Assembly (NCBI RefSeq): GCF_018614975.1
Contig: NZ_JAGGNR010000016.1
Span: 124,001 to 188,000, forward strand
Length of the DNA stretch: 64,000 nucleotides
Source: Paenibacillus polymyxa
GTDB taxonomy: Bacteria; Bacillota; Bacilli; Paenibacillales; Paenibacillaceae
Reading direction: 5' to 3'
The notes beneath the pieces are model-generated. The model did no database searches, was not told the origin of the DNA, and saw only the letters and a list, made by a program, of their open reading frames with translations. Every line of letters starts with the position of its first letter. Position 1 is the stretch's first letter. A program made the translations under genes and the position numbers. Positions 46,418-54,592 of this stretch are shown in pieces.

Positions 46418-46451
46418 GGGCGTTGTCCCTGAATAGGGCCAACTTATATTT

Positions 46452-47246
46452 TTATCCACGGAGCAGAGATTCCGCACCATCCACATAGATTCGTGTACCT
46501 GTAACATGGGAGGCTTCATCGGAAGCGAGGAACAGAACGAGGTTAGCCACTTGCTTCGACGTTCCAGGTTCGCCCTTGAGCGGATGTTCATGACCCTCAG
46601 GGAATTCAACAGGAATCTGTACTTCTTTCAGATCATCCGACGGGTAGGTGTTATCATCAATGTTGGTATCGATAGCTCCCGGGCAGACGGCGTTGACGCG
46701 AATCTTATAACGAGCCAGCTCCAGTGCAGCCATCTTGGTAAAAGCAGTTTGTCCCGCTTTGCTGGAAGCGTATGCAGAGAAACCGATCCCTGAGAAGACC
46801 CGGTTACCGTTGATGGAACTGGTAATAATGATGCTGCCGCCATGTTCTTTCAGATGGGGAATCGCATATTTGACGGTTGCGAAGGTTCCGCGCATATTGA
46901 TCTCCATCGTCTGGTCCCAGTCCTCAATTTCCATCGTTTCGATTGGGGCCATCGTTCCGTTAATGCCGGCATTCGCAAATATGATATCCAGTTTACCCGC
47001 TTCAGCAGCGGCCTGATTGATCGCCTTCTGCACATTGTCCGGTTTGGAGATATCACATTCGATCACATACGCTTCTCCGCCAGCTTTTTCAATCGTCTGC
47101 TTGGTTTCCTCCGCATTTTCGGGTGTGCGATCCAGCATGTATACTTTGGCTCCATGCTCGGCGAAACGAATAGCGGTAGCCTGACCAATACCCGATCCAC
47201 CTCCGGTTACAATCGCGACTTTGCCTTCCAAACGTTGTTCAGTCAT
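46452..47246 (-). CDS. SDR family oxidoreductase
   Basis: A 264-residue classical short-chain dehydrogenase. The cofactor motif is TGGGSGIG, the NAG motif IFANAGINGT, the catalytic Ser in IITSSINGN and YxxxK in YASSKAG. The Asp in MLDRTPENA at the end of strand 2 suggests NAD(H) preference. GGAGGG precedes the ATG at 47246. The substrate is unknown. Confidence 0.93.
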   Translation of the reverse strand: MTEQRLEGKVAIVTGGGSGIGQATAIRFAEHGAKVYMLDRTPENAEETKQTIEKAGGEAYVIECDISKPDNVQKAINQAAAEAGKLDIIFANAGINGTMAPIETMEIEDWDQTMEINMRGTFATVKYAIPHLKEHGGSIIITSSINGNRVFSGIGFSAYASSKAGQTAFTKMAALELARYKIRVNAVCPGAIDTNIDDNTYPSDDLKEVQIPVEFPEGHEHPLKGEPGTSKQVANLVLFLASDEASHVTGTRIYVDGAESLLRG

Positions 47247-47339
47247 CTCTGATCCCTCCATGGATTAGAATATCGTTGTATGCTCTACTTCTAACATACC
47301 CGGCTCAAGACTGGTGAATCATATGTATCTATATCAAAA

Positions 47340-47368
47340 AGAACAGGACCGCGATGCGGCCCTGTTCT
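47340..47368 (-). terminator. intrinsic terminator of the yqkE-like gene
   Basis: Arms AGAACAGGACCGC and GCGGCCCTGTTCT; on the minus strand a run of T residues follows. Confidence 0.85.
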
Positions 47369-47449
47369 GTGAGCAGATCATCTTCATGATGTCTGCTGTA
47401 ATATTATTTGGCATGTGTGATATGAGACACCTTTAGGTCATGCCTTGAT

Positions 47450-47710
47450 TTACTTATGTTTCTTCCAGTCCATAGCGCTGTTATTAAGCAAATATTCGAA
47501 GTCGTTATCCCGGCGCTTCTGCTCCGCTTGGCGAGCTTCTTCTGCTTGCTGACGTTCCTGCTCTTTAAGTGCTGCCTCGGCAGCCTTTGCCTCATCCGCC
47601 TGAGCTTTCAGCTTCTCCAGCACATCACTGCTTAGTAGATCCTTCAGTGTCGTGGGTTTATCCTGTGCTGCTGCTTTGGGAGCAGGGGGACGTTTTTTGG
47701 ATTTTGCCAT
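47450..47710 (-). CDS. YqkE family (DUF3886) small coiled-coil protein
   Basis: An 86-residue, highly charged helical protein: a basic start MAKSKKRPPAPK, then TTLKDLLSSDVLEKLKAQAD and a Lys/Glu/Ala-rich coil, ending LLNNSAMDWKKHK. This composition and the TLKDLL...LK motif match YqkE/DUF3886 of Bacillales, whose function is unknown. GAAAGGAG precedes the ATG. Confidence 0.85.
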   Translation of the reverse strand: MAKSKKRPPAPKAAAQDKPTTLKDLLSSDVLEKLKAQADEAKAAEAALKEQERQQAEEARQAEQKRRDNDFEYLLNNSAMDWKKHK

Positions 47711-47910
47711 AGGAAAATCTCCTTTCCAAACATGAATCAGGTTCCATTTATGGTACAGTAGTCATAGTATATCAGGTTCCCGTAAAGCATTCCATGAATC
47801 TGCGGAACAAAAGCAGGAAAACGAGGGTTGCGTGACGAATGAAAACGGGTATAAAATCATATACTATTACCGATACTGCGACTATTCCCTGGAGAAAGGA
47901 GTCGTTGTTC

Positions 47911-48021
47911 GTGGAAGTAAACCGTGGTTTACTGAAAGGGCTTGCATGGGGCGTTGCCTTTAGCTGCCCGTTATGGATTGCGATTATCGGCTGGTTACGT
48001 TTGATGGGATGGATGTATTGA
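47911..48021 (+). CDS. 36-residue single-pass membrane protein
   Basis: A very small protein, VEVNRGLLKGLAWGVAFS then a hydrophobic helix CPLWIAIIGWLRLMGWMY. GAAAGGAG lies nine bases before the GTG at 47911. The open frame reaches 47839, but the ATG there has no good ribosome site and the added part is not protein-like. Function unknown. Confidence 0.6.
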   Translation: MEVNRGLLKGLAWGVAFSCPLWIAIIGWLRLMGWMY

Positions 48022-48090
48022 GGATGATGCCGGAAGAGGTCATTTTATATAAAGTCATATATGTAACCGCTATCATTAAAATCAATAAAT

Positions 48091-48129
48091 AAAGCTCGGC
48101 CTTGCGACATTCGCACAGGACAGAGCTTT
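48091..48129 (-). terminator. intrinsic terminator of the PPIase gene
   Basis: Arms AAAGCTC (48091-48097) and GAGCTTT (48123-48129) with inner pairing TGCGA/TCGCA. T-rich on the minus side. Confidence 0.75.
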
Positions 48130-48194
48130 TGTTTGGTTAGAGTTCATTAACAAGTCATAACCATGGATTATGATCCATTTGGCAAGGAAGTTCA

Positions 48195-48848
48195 TTAAGG
48201 CATTTTTACCGGCTCTGGATACTCCAGACCATGGGTATCTACCGTAACTTTTTTCATGACCTGATCGGTATCGGGTTTGTCCTTGATTTTGCTTATTTTC
48301 TGAGCTGCAATCCCATCAACAACTTCCATACCTTCGGTCACTTTACCAAAAGTAGCATATGAATTATCCAGATAATCAGCATCAGCTAACATGATGAAGA
48401 ATTGGGAACCAGCTGAATCAAGATTATCCGGTTTACGTGCCATCGAAATGATTCCCCGAGTATGATTCAGGTGATTTTTGTGGCCATTGGATGTAAATTC
48501 CCCTTTGATCGTATAACCTGGGCCGCCTGAACCGTTGCCATCGGGATCACCACCTTGAATCATGAAGCCCGGAATGACCCGGTGAAAGATCAGGCCGTCA
48601 TAGAACCCTTTATTCGCAAGGGAGATGAAATTATACACCGTGTTGGGCGCAATCTCCGGATAGAGTTCAATAACGATCTTTTGACCATCCTGCATCTCAA
48701 TGGTAGCCACCGGGTTTGGACCTTCAGGTGCGGCCGGGACCGGCGCTTGCTCGGCACTGGTTGCAGGGCGTCCGCAACCACTAATGACGATAAGCAGCAT
48801 CGCAAGAACGAGCGATACTGCGGTTGTTTTTTTCCACCGTAAAGACAT
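48195..48848 (-). CDS. lipoprotein peptidyl-prolyl cis-trans isomerase (cyclophilin)
   Basis: A 217-residue exported cyclophilin. A lipoprotein signal with lipobox VISGC (Cys near residue 25) anchors it to the outer face of the membrane. The cyclophilin core is complete: NTVYNFISLANKGFYDGL, IFHRVIPGFMIQGGDP (catalytic Arg), GSQFFIMLADADYLD and YATFGKVTEGMEVVD. It speeds folding of exported proteins at prolyl bonds. AAGGAGG precedes the ATG. Confidence 0.94.
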   Translation of the reverse strand: MSLRWKKTTAVSLVLAMLLIVISGCGRPATSAEQAPVPAAPEGPNPVATIEMQDGQKIVIELYPEIAPNTVYNFISLANKGFYDGLIFHRVIPGFMIQGGDPDGNGSGGPGYTIKGEFTSNGHKNHLNHTRGIISMARKPDNLDSAGSQFFIMLADADYLDNSYATFGKVTEGMEVVDGIAAQKISKIKDKPDTDQVMKKVTVDTHGLEYPEPVKMP

Positions 48849-49054
48849 GAAAACGTTCCTCCTTGCATCTCTGCATTATATATTTTCTCCAAGTCATAAT
48901 TGGATATTTACCCAACTATCATACCGTTTTTGTGGACAGGATGGCAATGTAATCATGCAGTCGTCATCTCTCTTTGATACATATTCAGATAGGATGGATA
49001 TAAGCCACATGTTTATAACACGTCAATCCCAGTCTGATCTTGGAAGCTTGGAGG

Positions 49055-49477
49055 TCACTTAACGCGCTTGGAAATGGGGTGATCCTCATTCATTTCCAGC
49101 AGGTCCCATAAATTTCCGTATAAATCTTTAAATACAGCTACTGTTCCATAAGATTGTTCTTGCGGGGCTCTAACAAATTCGATTCCCCTAGTGACCATCT
49201 CATTATAATCTCTCCAAAAGTCATCGGTGTTTAGAAACAGAAATACCCGACCACCAGTTTGGTTACCAACAAATGGCTCTTGTTCAGGTTTAGATGCTCT
49301 GGCAAGTAAGACTGTAGTACCGACAGAGCCAGGGGGAGAAACCACTACCCACCGCTTATCTTGTTCCGGTTGATATATATCTTCAACTAATGTGAAGTTC
49401 AACTTTTTTGTGTAAAATTCTATTGCTTCATCGTAATCTTTTACAACCAAAGCAATATGCACAATAGACTGAATCAT
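49055..49477 (-). CDS. VOC family (glyoxalase-like) protein
   Basis: A 140-residue single VOC-module-pair protein. It starts IQSIVHIALVVKDYDEAIEFYTKKLNF (in part), with metal-ligand positions His (VHIAL) and Glu (WDLLEMN). KRWVVVSPPGSVGTTVLLARA is typical of the group containing bleomycin-resistance-like and glyoxalase-like proteins. GGAGGAG lies nine bases before the ATG at 49477; an upstream TTG overlaps it. The substrate is unknown. Confidence 0.88.
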   Translation of the reverse strand: MIQSIVHIALVVKDYDEAIEFYTKKLNFTLVEDIYQPEQDKRWVVVSPPGSVGTTVLLARASKPEQEPFVGNQTGGRVFLFLNTDDFWRDYNEMVTRGIEFVRAPQEQSYGTVAVFKDLYGNLWDLLEMNEDHPISKRVK

Positions 49478-49619
49478 ATACTCATTCTCCTCCAATCCCA
49501 GTAATAACTTTTGTAATATGTATTTTTATATAATAGCGGAAGGGAACTATTTTTACTATACTGCGGATTAGTGTACAAAAGCAGCCGATGACGTGGGTCA
49601 AGTGATTCAAGCTATTAAA

Positions 49620-49654
49620 CTTAAAGAAACCCCTTTTTAAGAGGTTTCTTTAAG
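49620..49654 (-). terminator. hairpin downstream of the small acidic gene pair
   Basis: Arms CTTAAAGAAACC (49620-49631) and GGTTTCTTTAAG (49643-49654) are perfect, with A/T-rich flanks. Confidence 0.75.
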
Positions 49655-49677
49655 TCTGGAATTTATTATCCGAGTGA

Positions 49678-49872
49678 TCATTGATCATCCGAAGAGGGCT
49701 TGCGAGAAGCCTTCTCTTTGGGAATGGCATGCTCGACCGCATCACGTTGATCCTCATCCTCAAGTGCTTCGGGGAAGGAGTCCTCAGTGAACAGTCCGAA
49801 GTCCGGGTCAATATCTCGTTCGGTCACGAGATTATCCGGTTCATTCACATGTTTTTGGCGATCTTCCTTCAT
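49678..49872 (-). CDS. small acidic hypothetical protein
   Basis: A 64-residue hydrophilic protein (MKEDRQKHVNEPDNLVTERD...), rich in Asp/Glu with no hydrophobic segment, so probably disordered. AGGAGGTG lies before the ATG. It follows another acidic, disordered gene by 39 bases on the same strand; the two look like an operon. No family recognised. Confidence 0.72.
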   Translation of the reverse strand: MKEDRQKHVNEPDNLVTERDIDPDFGLFTEDSFPEALEDEDQRDAVEHAIPKEKASRKPSSDDQ

Positions 49873-49911
49873 CGTGTATGCACCTCCTCATTCAGGATGT
49901 CATAACAGCTG

Positions 49912-50283
49912 TTAATGTCGTGGGGGAATGTCATTCTCCGGTTTGGCATCCGCACCAGCACCATTAAGCAGATCGGTACCATGCAGCGCATCCGGATCGG
50001 GTGCAGCAGGATCAACCGGACTGTTCGGTTGCAGAAGATCTGCATCCGGTACAGATTCCAGCGGTGTCTCAGCCAAACGTGAATCCAATACCGGCTCGTC
50101 CACAGCGGTTGCGGCTACGGGTGCCAGATCCGTATTTTCCGTTACAATCCGTCTGCCGGAAACTTCATCAAAGGTATCCATATCGCCTTCCGGGACTTCC
50201 GTCTCTGGCGGAATATCGCGGGACCTCTGATAACGGTCATAATAGCGGTCGCTCTCTTCGTTACTAATTGATTTGTCAGACAT
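49912..50283 (-). CDS. acidic disordered hypothetical protein
   Basis: A 123-residue protein without hydrophobic core (MSDKSISNEESDRYYDRYQR..., later many PVDPAAPDPD-like stretches). AAGGAAGTG precedes the ATG at 50283; a TTG-like extension upstream is not needed. Its composition (Asp, Pro, Ala) suggests an unstructured protein. Function unknown. Confidence 0.72.
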   Translation of the reverse strand: MSDKSISNEESDRYYDRYQRSRDIPPETEVPEGDMDTFDEVSGRRIVTENTDLAPVAATAVDEPVLDSRLAETPLESVPDADLLQPNSPVDPAAPDPDALHGTDLLNGAGADAKPENDIPPRH

Positions 50284-50404
50284 GAGTAACACTTCCTTTC
50301 ATTGTCGGTTGTCCAAAGCTTCTTACCCCGTAGTTACCCAAAGCACTAGTGTTGTAATCTTGCACAGGTTATTATCTCCGGGTGTTCGCTACGATATGAA
50401 TGCC

Positions 50405-50566
50405 TTAGAATTTGGGGAATACATATTTAACCAAGAAGTATAAGAATCCGAAAAAGATAATGATATATGCTGCATATTTAATAAATGTGGAAGCAACCAT
50501 ACTTGAATCCGATTTATGCTGAACATCCTTATGTTCCACCTCAACCGTACGATGTGGCTCATTCAT
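50405..50566 (-). CDS. 53-residue single-pass membrane protein
   Basis: A short gene: MNEPHRTVEVEHKDVQHKSD, then a hydrophobic helix (FIKYAAYIIIFFGFLYFLV) and a KYVFPKF tail. AAGGAG lies nine bases before the ATG at 50566. The pattern of a charged N terminus and one membrane helix close to the C terminus recalls the small YqzM-like proteins of bacilli, but the match is weak. Function unknown. Confidence 0.7.
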   Translation of the reverse strand: MNEPHRTVEVEHKDVQHKSDSSMVASTFIKYAAYIIIFFGFLYFLVKYVFPKF

Positions 50567-50711
50567 TGTAATCATCTCCTTAGCGTGTTTGTTTGCTTTG
50601 AGAAACTATTACACCCGGAGCAAAGGATTGAATCGCAGCCATCGTTTTTACAGCTTTTCCTGTTTTGCCTATGTTATGATGAAGCATGAATATGTAAGGG
50701 AGGGATTTCAT

Positions 50712-50993
50712 GTGGACTGGTTCACACTGGGCAATATGATCACACGCATCCGTATCGGGCAAAAGGCGTCCACACCCGGGTTCTCCCGTACCGTCATCCG
50801 TCGTCCGGATGGTTTGTTTTGGGTAGGCGGTATATGGTCCGGGCAAGTTGTCCAGTTGCGGGATTTCCTTTTTTCCGACATATGGACCATCTATGATGAT
50901 GAGGAGACAGATCAGTGGCTTGAATTTCGCAGTCAAGTTGAACAGAAAGAACGGGAAATGATAGTGAACCAGTTCGAAGAATTGCGTGATTAA
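50712..50993 (+). CDS. small hypothetical protein
   Basis: A 93-residue soluble protein (VDWFTLGNMITRIRIGQKAS, then a Trp-rich middle WVGGIWSG and a charged helical end QVEQKEREMIVNQFEEL). The GTG start at 50712 has GGGAGGG at a proper distance; the longer frame from 50589 has none. No family recognised. It may share a transcript with the histidine kinase gene 150 bases downstream. Confidence 0.65.
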   Translation: MDWFTLGNMITRIRIGQKASTPGFSRTVIRRPDGLFWVGGIWSGQVVQLRDFLFSDIWTIYDDEETDQWLEFRSQVEQKEREMIVNQFEELRD

Positions 50994-51146
50994 TCGGATA
51001 ACTTTAACAATAAACTGGAAATAAGACTATAAATCGACTTAAATGTGAAATTTCATTTTATCTCAAGAAGGTGACGTGACAAACGGTGGCGAATGATAAA
51101 TGAGAGAATCTAAGATAGGGAAAATTAGAACTTTGAGGTGCTGTGA

Positions 51147-53045
51147 ATGAAAAATGTGCCCAAAGCTATCGTCATCTTATGGATGAGTGTATTGATTATT
51201 CTAGGCATGCCACATGGGATAGTCTTTGCAACTACAGGAGTGGTTCAGCAACCTGTATCCATTACAGGATGGGAAGTACAATGGGGGAACGTTGACGATC
51301 AAGGATTCATCAGTGAGGTTAAGGGAGCAGACGAGATATGGGAAAAGCAGGGCAGCGATAAGTTCGAGTATAGCAATACGGATCGATCGAATTCCTTATG
51401 GACGCGCCTGACCATCCCTGAATTGAGTGAGGAAAGTTTAGCCATTCGATTTGAGAACATTAAAGGCAATCATATTGTTATCTATTTGGAAGACCGCAAG
51501 GTCTACGAGAACTACCATTACAATTATGATAATAATGCTGTGTTGCTGCCCTTATCCAGCGAAAATTCTGGTGACACGCTCTATGTATGGTCGCAAAATG
51601 AGAAAGGCCGTTTGGGGATACAAGGTACTGTTCAGGTTGGACCTTATGCCGCGTTACAGGAGAAATATATTCATAACGGACTTATTGATGTAATTTTGGG
51701 CGCGACCTTTGTTTTCACAGCGATTACGATGCTGAGTTGTACGTTCTTCCTTGGTAAATTCCATAAGGGATTATGGATCTCGCTATGCATCGTGATGGGT
51801 TCCATCGGCACGATGATCATCACGTACTCGAAATTTTTGTATACGTTCTATCAGGTATATGGTGACCTGTATTCCGTAGTCTTTGATCTGGCGATGCTGC
51901 TGGGTATGCCAGCGCTATGTTATTTTTTTGAACAGATTATCGGAACAGGACTGCATGGAATCTTCACCAAACTGCGAAAAATAATATTCATATATTCAGT
52001 TATCGCTGTGTTCTCTCTATTTATCTATGTTACTTCAGGTGGGCAATGGGAGATCCTCTACAATCTGCTCGTACAGCGTGTGGTTGGCATTGTGCTGGTC
52101 ATTCTGCTGACAATCCTGTTGGTTGGTACCATTGCTAAAGCGCTGCAACGAAATCGGGAAGCTATGCTGCTTGCGACAGGATTCGGTACATTTGCCTTGA
52201 TCAGTGTGGCTGAACTGTTGTGGTATTATCAGCGGAGTGGGACATATCATCTGTTATGGTGGAAATGGTCCATGGTTGCATTTGTGATCTCGTTGATTGC
52301 CATTCTCGGAAGTCGTTTTGCCGAAAAACACACCAAAGTTCTAGAGTATTCCAAGGAACTGGAGCTGTTCAACAATGAGTTGCAGCGATCCGAAAAGATG
52401 GAGATTATTAGCGAATTGGCTGCTTCCGTTGCCCATGAAGTACGTAATCCACTTCAGGTGACAAGAGGGTTCCTGCAACTTATGACGGAACAGGAAGACA
52501 ACAAAAACAAGGGGTATGTGCGAATTGCACTGGAAGAACTTGATCGGGCTTCGGGCATCATAACGGACTTTCTTACCTTTGCCAAACCTGAGTTTGACCA
52601 TATTATCGCGCTCAATATCTCGGATGAGTTCAATCATATTGAAGGCATTCTTGTACCGATGGCTAATCTGGAAGGTGGTAAAATCACCACTGACATTCCG
52701 CCAGATCTATATATTCGGGGCAATTCCTCGAAGTTCAAGCAGGCTTTTATCAATATTATCAAGAACAGTATTGAAGCTCTGCAGGGACAAGGCCAGATTG
52801 ATATCTGGGCGTACAAGCAGGATGGAATGATTAAGGTGCATGTCAGGGATAACGGAGAAGGAATGGATGAGGAAGCACTCTCCCGGTTGGGCGAGCCTTA
52901 TTTCTCCAATAAAATCAAAGGCACGGGCCTCGGCATGATGGTGACATTCCGAATTGTTGAAGCGATGCAGGGACAGATCAGCTTTACAAGCACCAAAGGG
53001 GTAGGAACAGAAGCGGTTGTATCTTTTGCCGAGTTCGTCGATTGA
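51147..53045 (+). CDS. 7TM sensor histidine kinase (7TMR-DISM type)
   Basis: A 632-residue membrane kinase. A signal segment (residues 5-28) is followed by an outer beta-rich domain (about 30-175, NSLWTRLTIPEL, NHIVIYLEDRKVYENY). Seven membrane helices cover about 176-395. The HisKA phosphoacceptor is in ASVAHEVRNPLQVTRGFLQ (His near residue 430). The ATPase domain has N box FINIIKNSIEAL, G1 VRDNGEGMD, F box PYFSNKIKGTG and G2 LGMMVTFRIVEAM. The kinase half is of the sporulation/KinA-like type and not the NarL-like type of ComP. No response regulator is adjacent. It is convergent with the peptide/isoprenyl enzyme pair, so it is a candidate, but unproven, receptor for that product. Confidence 0.93.
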   Translation: MKNVPKAIVILWMSVLIILGMPHGIVFATTGVVQQPVSITGWEVQWGNVDDQGFISEVKGADEIWEKQGSDKFEYSNTDRSNSLWTRLTIPELSEESLAIRFENIKGNHIVIYLEDRKVYENYHYNYDNNAVLLPLSSENSGDTLYVWSQNEKGRLGIQGTVQVGPYAALQEKYIHNGLIDVILGATFVFTAITMLSCTFFLGKFHKGLWISLCIVMGSIGTMIITYSKFLYTFYQVYGDLYSVVFDLAMLLGMPALCYFFEQIIGTGLHGIFTKLRKIIFIYSVIAVFSLFIYVTSGGQWEILYNLLVQRVVGIVLVILLTILLVGTIAKALQRNREAMLLATGFGTFALISVAELLWYYQRSGTYHLLWWKWSMVAFVISLIAILGSRFAEKHTKVLEYSKELELFNNELQRSEKMEIISELAASVAHEVRNPLQVTRGFLQLMTEQEDNKNKGYVRIALEELDRASGIITDFLTFAKPEFDHIIALNISDEFNHIEGILVPMANLEGGKITTDIPPDLYIRGNSSKFKQAFINIIKNSIEALQGQGQIDIWAYKQDGMIKVHVRDNGEGMDEEALSRLGEPYFSNKIKGTGLGMMVTFRIVEAMQGQISFTSTKGVGTEAVVSFAEFVD

Positions 53046-53080
53046 CGAACTCACAGAAGGATACAGCGGCTTTTTTTGTT
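53031..53080 (+). terminator. hairpin and T-run at the end of the kinase gene
   Basis: Arms GAGTTCGTC (53031-53039) and GACGAACTC (53044-53052) span the stop codon; a T-run lies at 53073-53080. Confidence 0.6.
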
Positions 53081-53123
53081 CCTACCTCTGATTTTCTTAC
53101 TTTACCAATTTAACTCATCCGAA

Positions 53124-53369
53124 TTAACTTCGCCAAGGTCCGCAATTCACATCATAATTTACTTTGGAAGGATTGGGAGGTATGACAAGCACATAGTCAT
53201 TCTGCTGCTCCTCAACGGTACGTACCTTAATGTGCTCCGGGATTATGATACCGAAAGCTTCACGAAGCGCCTGCTTTGGATTGGAGTGCAATTGTTGTCT
53301 GAAGTGCTCGTCAGTCCAAGCCTTTTCAATAATATCCTCATGCAACGTTTTCTCTGATACCATCATCAT
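53124..53369 (-). CDS. NHLP-leader RiPP precursor peptide with Cys/Trp core
   Basis: A peptide of about 81 residues. The first 60 match the nitrile-hydratase-like leader (NHLP) pattern: TLHEDIIEKAWTDEHFRQQL, NPKQALREAFGIIIPEHIKV and the closing strand NDYVLVIPPNPS. After this lies a short core, KVNYDVNCGPWRS, with one Cys and one Trp close to the end. AAGGGA at 53376-53381 suits the ATG cluster at 53369/53366/53363; an ATG at 53384 lacks a ribosome site. It follows the isoprenyl-enzyme gene by about 51 bases on the same strand. The expected fate is enzyme-guided modification of the core, leader removal and export. The role (pheromone or antimicrobial) is inferred. Confidence 0.82.
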   Translation of the reverse strand: MMMVSEKTLHEDIIEKAWTDEHFRQQLHSNPKQALREAFGIIIPEHIKVRTVEEQQNDYVLVIPPNPSKVNYDVNCGPWRS

Positions 53370-53420
53370 CAACATTCCCTTCATATTTAAAATTAAACTG
53401 AATCAGCTTAGTCCTTGTGC

Positions 53421-54368
53421 TCAGAATCCCAACTGTTGCTCGCTAATCCAGTGATGAAACCCGCCTTGGAGGAGCCGTTTCTTCCGTTGTGTAATGTCCT
53501 GAACAGCTTGTACTAAAGTGCTGCATAAATAAGAATTAAACACCTCAAGATGCGATATTCCTAAGTTAGACGATGTTAGTGTACGATTATAGTGATAAGC
53601 AATGTCTACGTAAGAGTTCATGAGTTGTGTATTGTATACATTATCATGTATACGTTCGCTTAAAGGATGAACTGGATAGTTGTGATTCAGTGCTGCGGAT
53701 ACGTGGGAGAGGTAGCTGTTGTAGTTTCCATGCACAGCATCTTGTTGCGTGTCTGTGAAGTCATCGGTCATCTGGAGTGTCATGAGCGTGATATTGATGG
53801 CAGAACACACCGGGATGATCCGGTCGGACTGATTCAGCAGAAGGAGTGCTCCAGTAGCTCCAATGAGCAGAGGGGCAGCCTTTTGCGCAATCAACAAGGG
53901 ATTCTGTTGGAAATAATCAATGGAATGCTCACCCGTAACACTTACGGCCCAATCCACGACATATTGTCTGAAATAGACCCAGAACGTGGAAGAAGGATCG
54001 AATAATACCGAGTAAGATTGAAGTGCATCCATGTAGTATAGATTACCCAGGGATAACTTCAATGTGGCATTCTCCGGTTGTTCATCCATCACGTCGTCCT
54101 GATTCAGAAAATATAACATGTGAATGAGACAGGCTGTACTTAATTGGTGTGCTTTCTCTGGGGGTAGTTTATCTGAGTGTTGCATCCAGAGTGGAATGAT
54201 ATACCCGATATAACTGTGCCCCGGATCTCGTAACAGGGGATTGACCGAATGAAGTTGCTCCAATGCATGTCCTGACATGGGCTCGGGATATTCTCGTACG
54301 AGTTGTTCCGCTGAAGCAAACACGACCTCCAGATCGGAGCTAAACGGATCTAACCAATCTCTCCGCAT
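53421..54368 (-). CDS. class I isoprenoid synthase-like enzyme (ComQ-like)
   Basis: A 315-residue all-helical enzyme. Two Asp-rich motifs in the places of polyprenyl synthases are visible: LNQDDVMDEQP near residue 90 (DDxxD) and LQMTDDFTDTQQD near residue 200. They would bind Mg2+ and the diphosphate of an isoprenyl donor. The chain lacks other landmarks of housekeeping farnesyl or heptaprenyl synthases and no isoprenoid pathway gene is near. Its downstream partner is an NHLP-leader peptide with a C-terminal Trp. ComQ, a diverged member of this superfamily, prenylates the Trp of ComX from the same gene order. By analogy this enzyme may prenylate the peptide core; a terpene synthase is the alternative. 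Confidence 0.78.
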   Translation of the reverse strand: MRRDWLDPFSSDLEVVFASAEQLVREYPEPMSGHALEQLHSVNPLLRDPGHSYIGYIIPLWMQHSDKLPPEKAHQLSTACLIHMLYFLNQDDVMDEQPENATLKLSLGNLYYMDALQSYSVLFDPSSTFWVYFRQYVVDWAVSVTGEHSIDYFQQNPLLIAQKAAPLLIGATGALLLLNQSDRIIPVCSAINITLMTLQMTDDFTDTQQDAVHGNYNSYLSHVSAALNHNYPVHPLSERIHDNVYNTQLMNSYVDIAYHYNRTLTSSNLGISHLEVFNSYLCSTLVQAVQDITQRKKRLLQGGFHHWISEQQLGF

Positions 54369-54592
54369 CGTTACATCTCGTCCTTCCTGCGATAAGGTGA
54401 TTCAGGACTGTTCAACTGATATAGATCATGAAGTTACATTCAGTATAGCGGAAATAAACTGAAAAAAATAGGATTTTTTGTGATCAATTGTGAGAAAAAT
54501 GATGACTTTTTGTATTTTATGGCATAAAAAAGTGGATTTTAGGCTCAAACTAGGAAGGCACAGGATTTCGACATCGGAAAGGCGGCAGAAAA

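Noticed and set aside
48021-48090. 21-codon frame MPEEVILYKV... after the 36-residue gene
   Set aside because: Too short, with only a weak GAGG upstream; no sign of conservation can be judged.
53421-54368. Housekeeping polyprenyl diphosphate synthase
   Set aside because: Only the two Asp-rich motifs are retained, other conserved parts are missing, and no isoprenoid or quinone genes are near.
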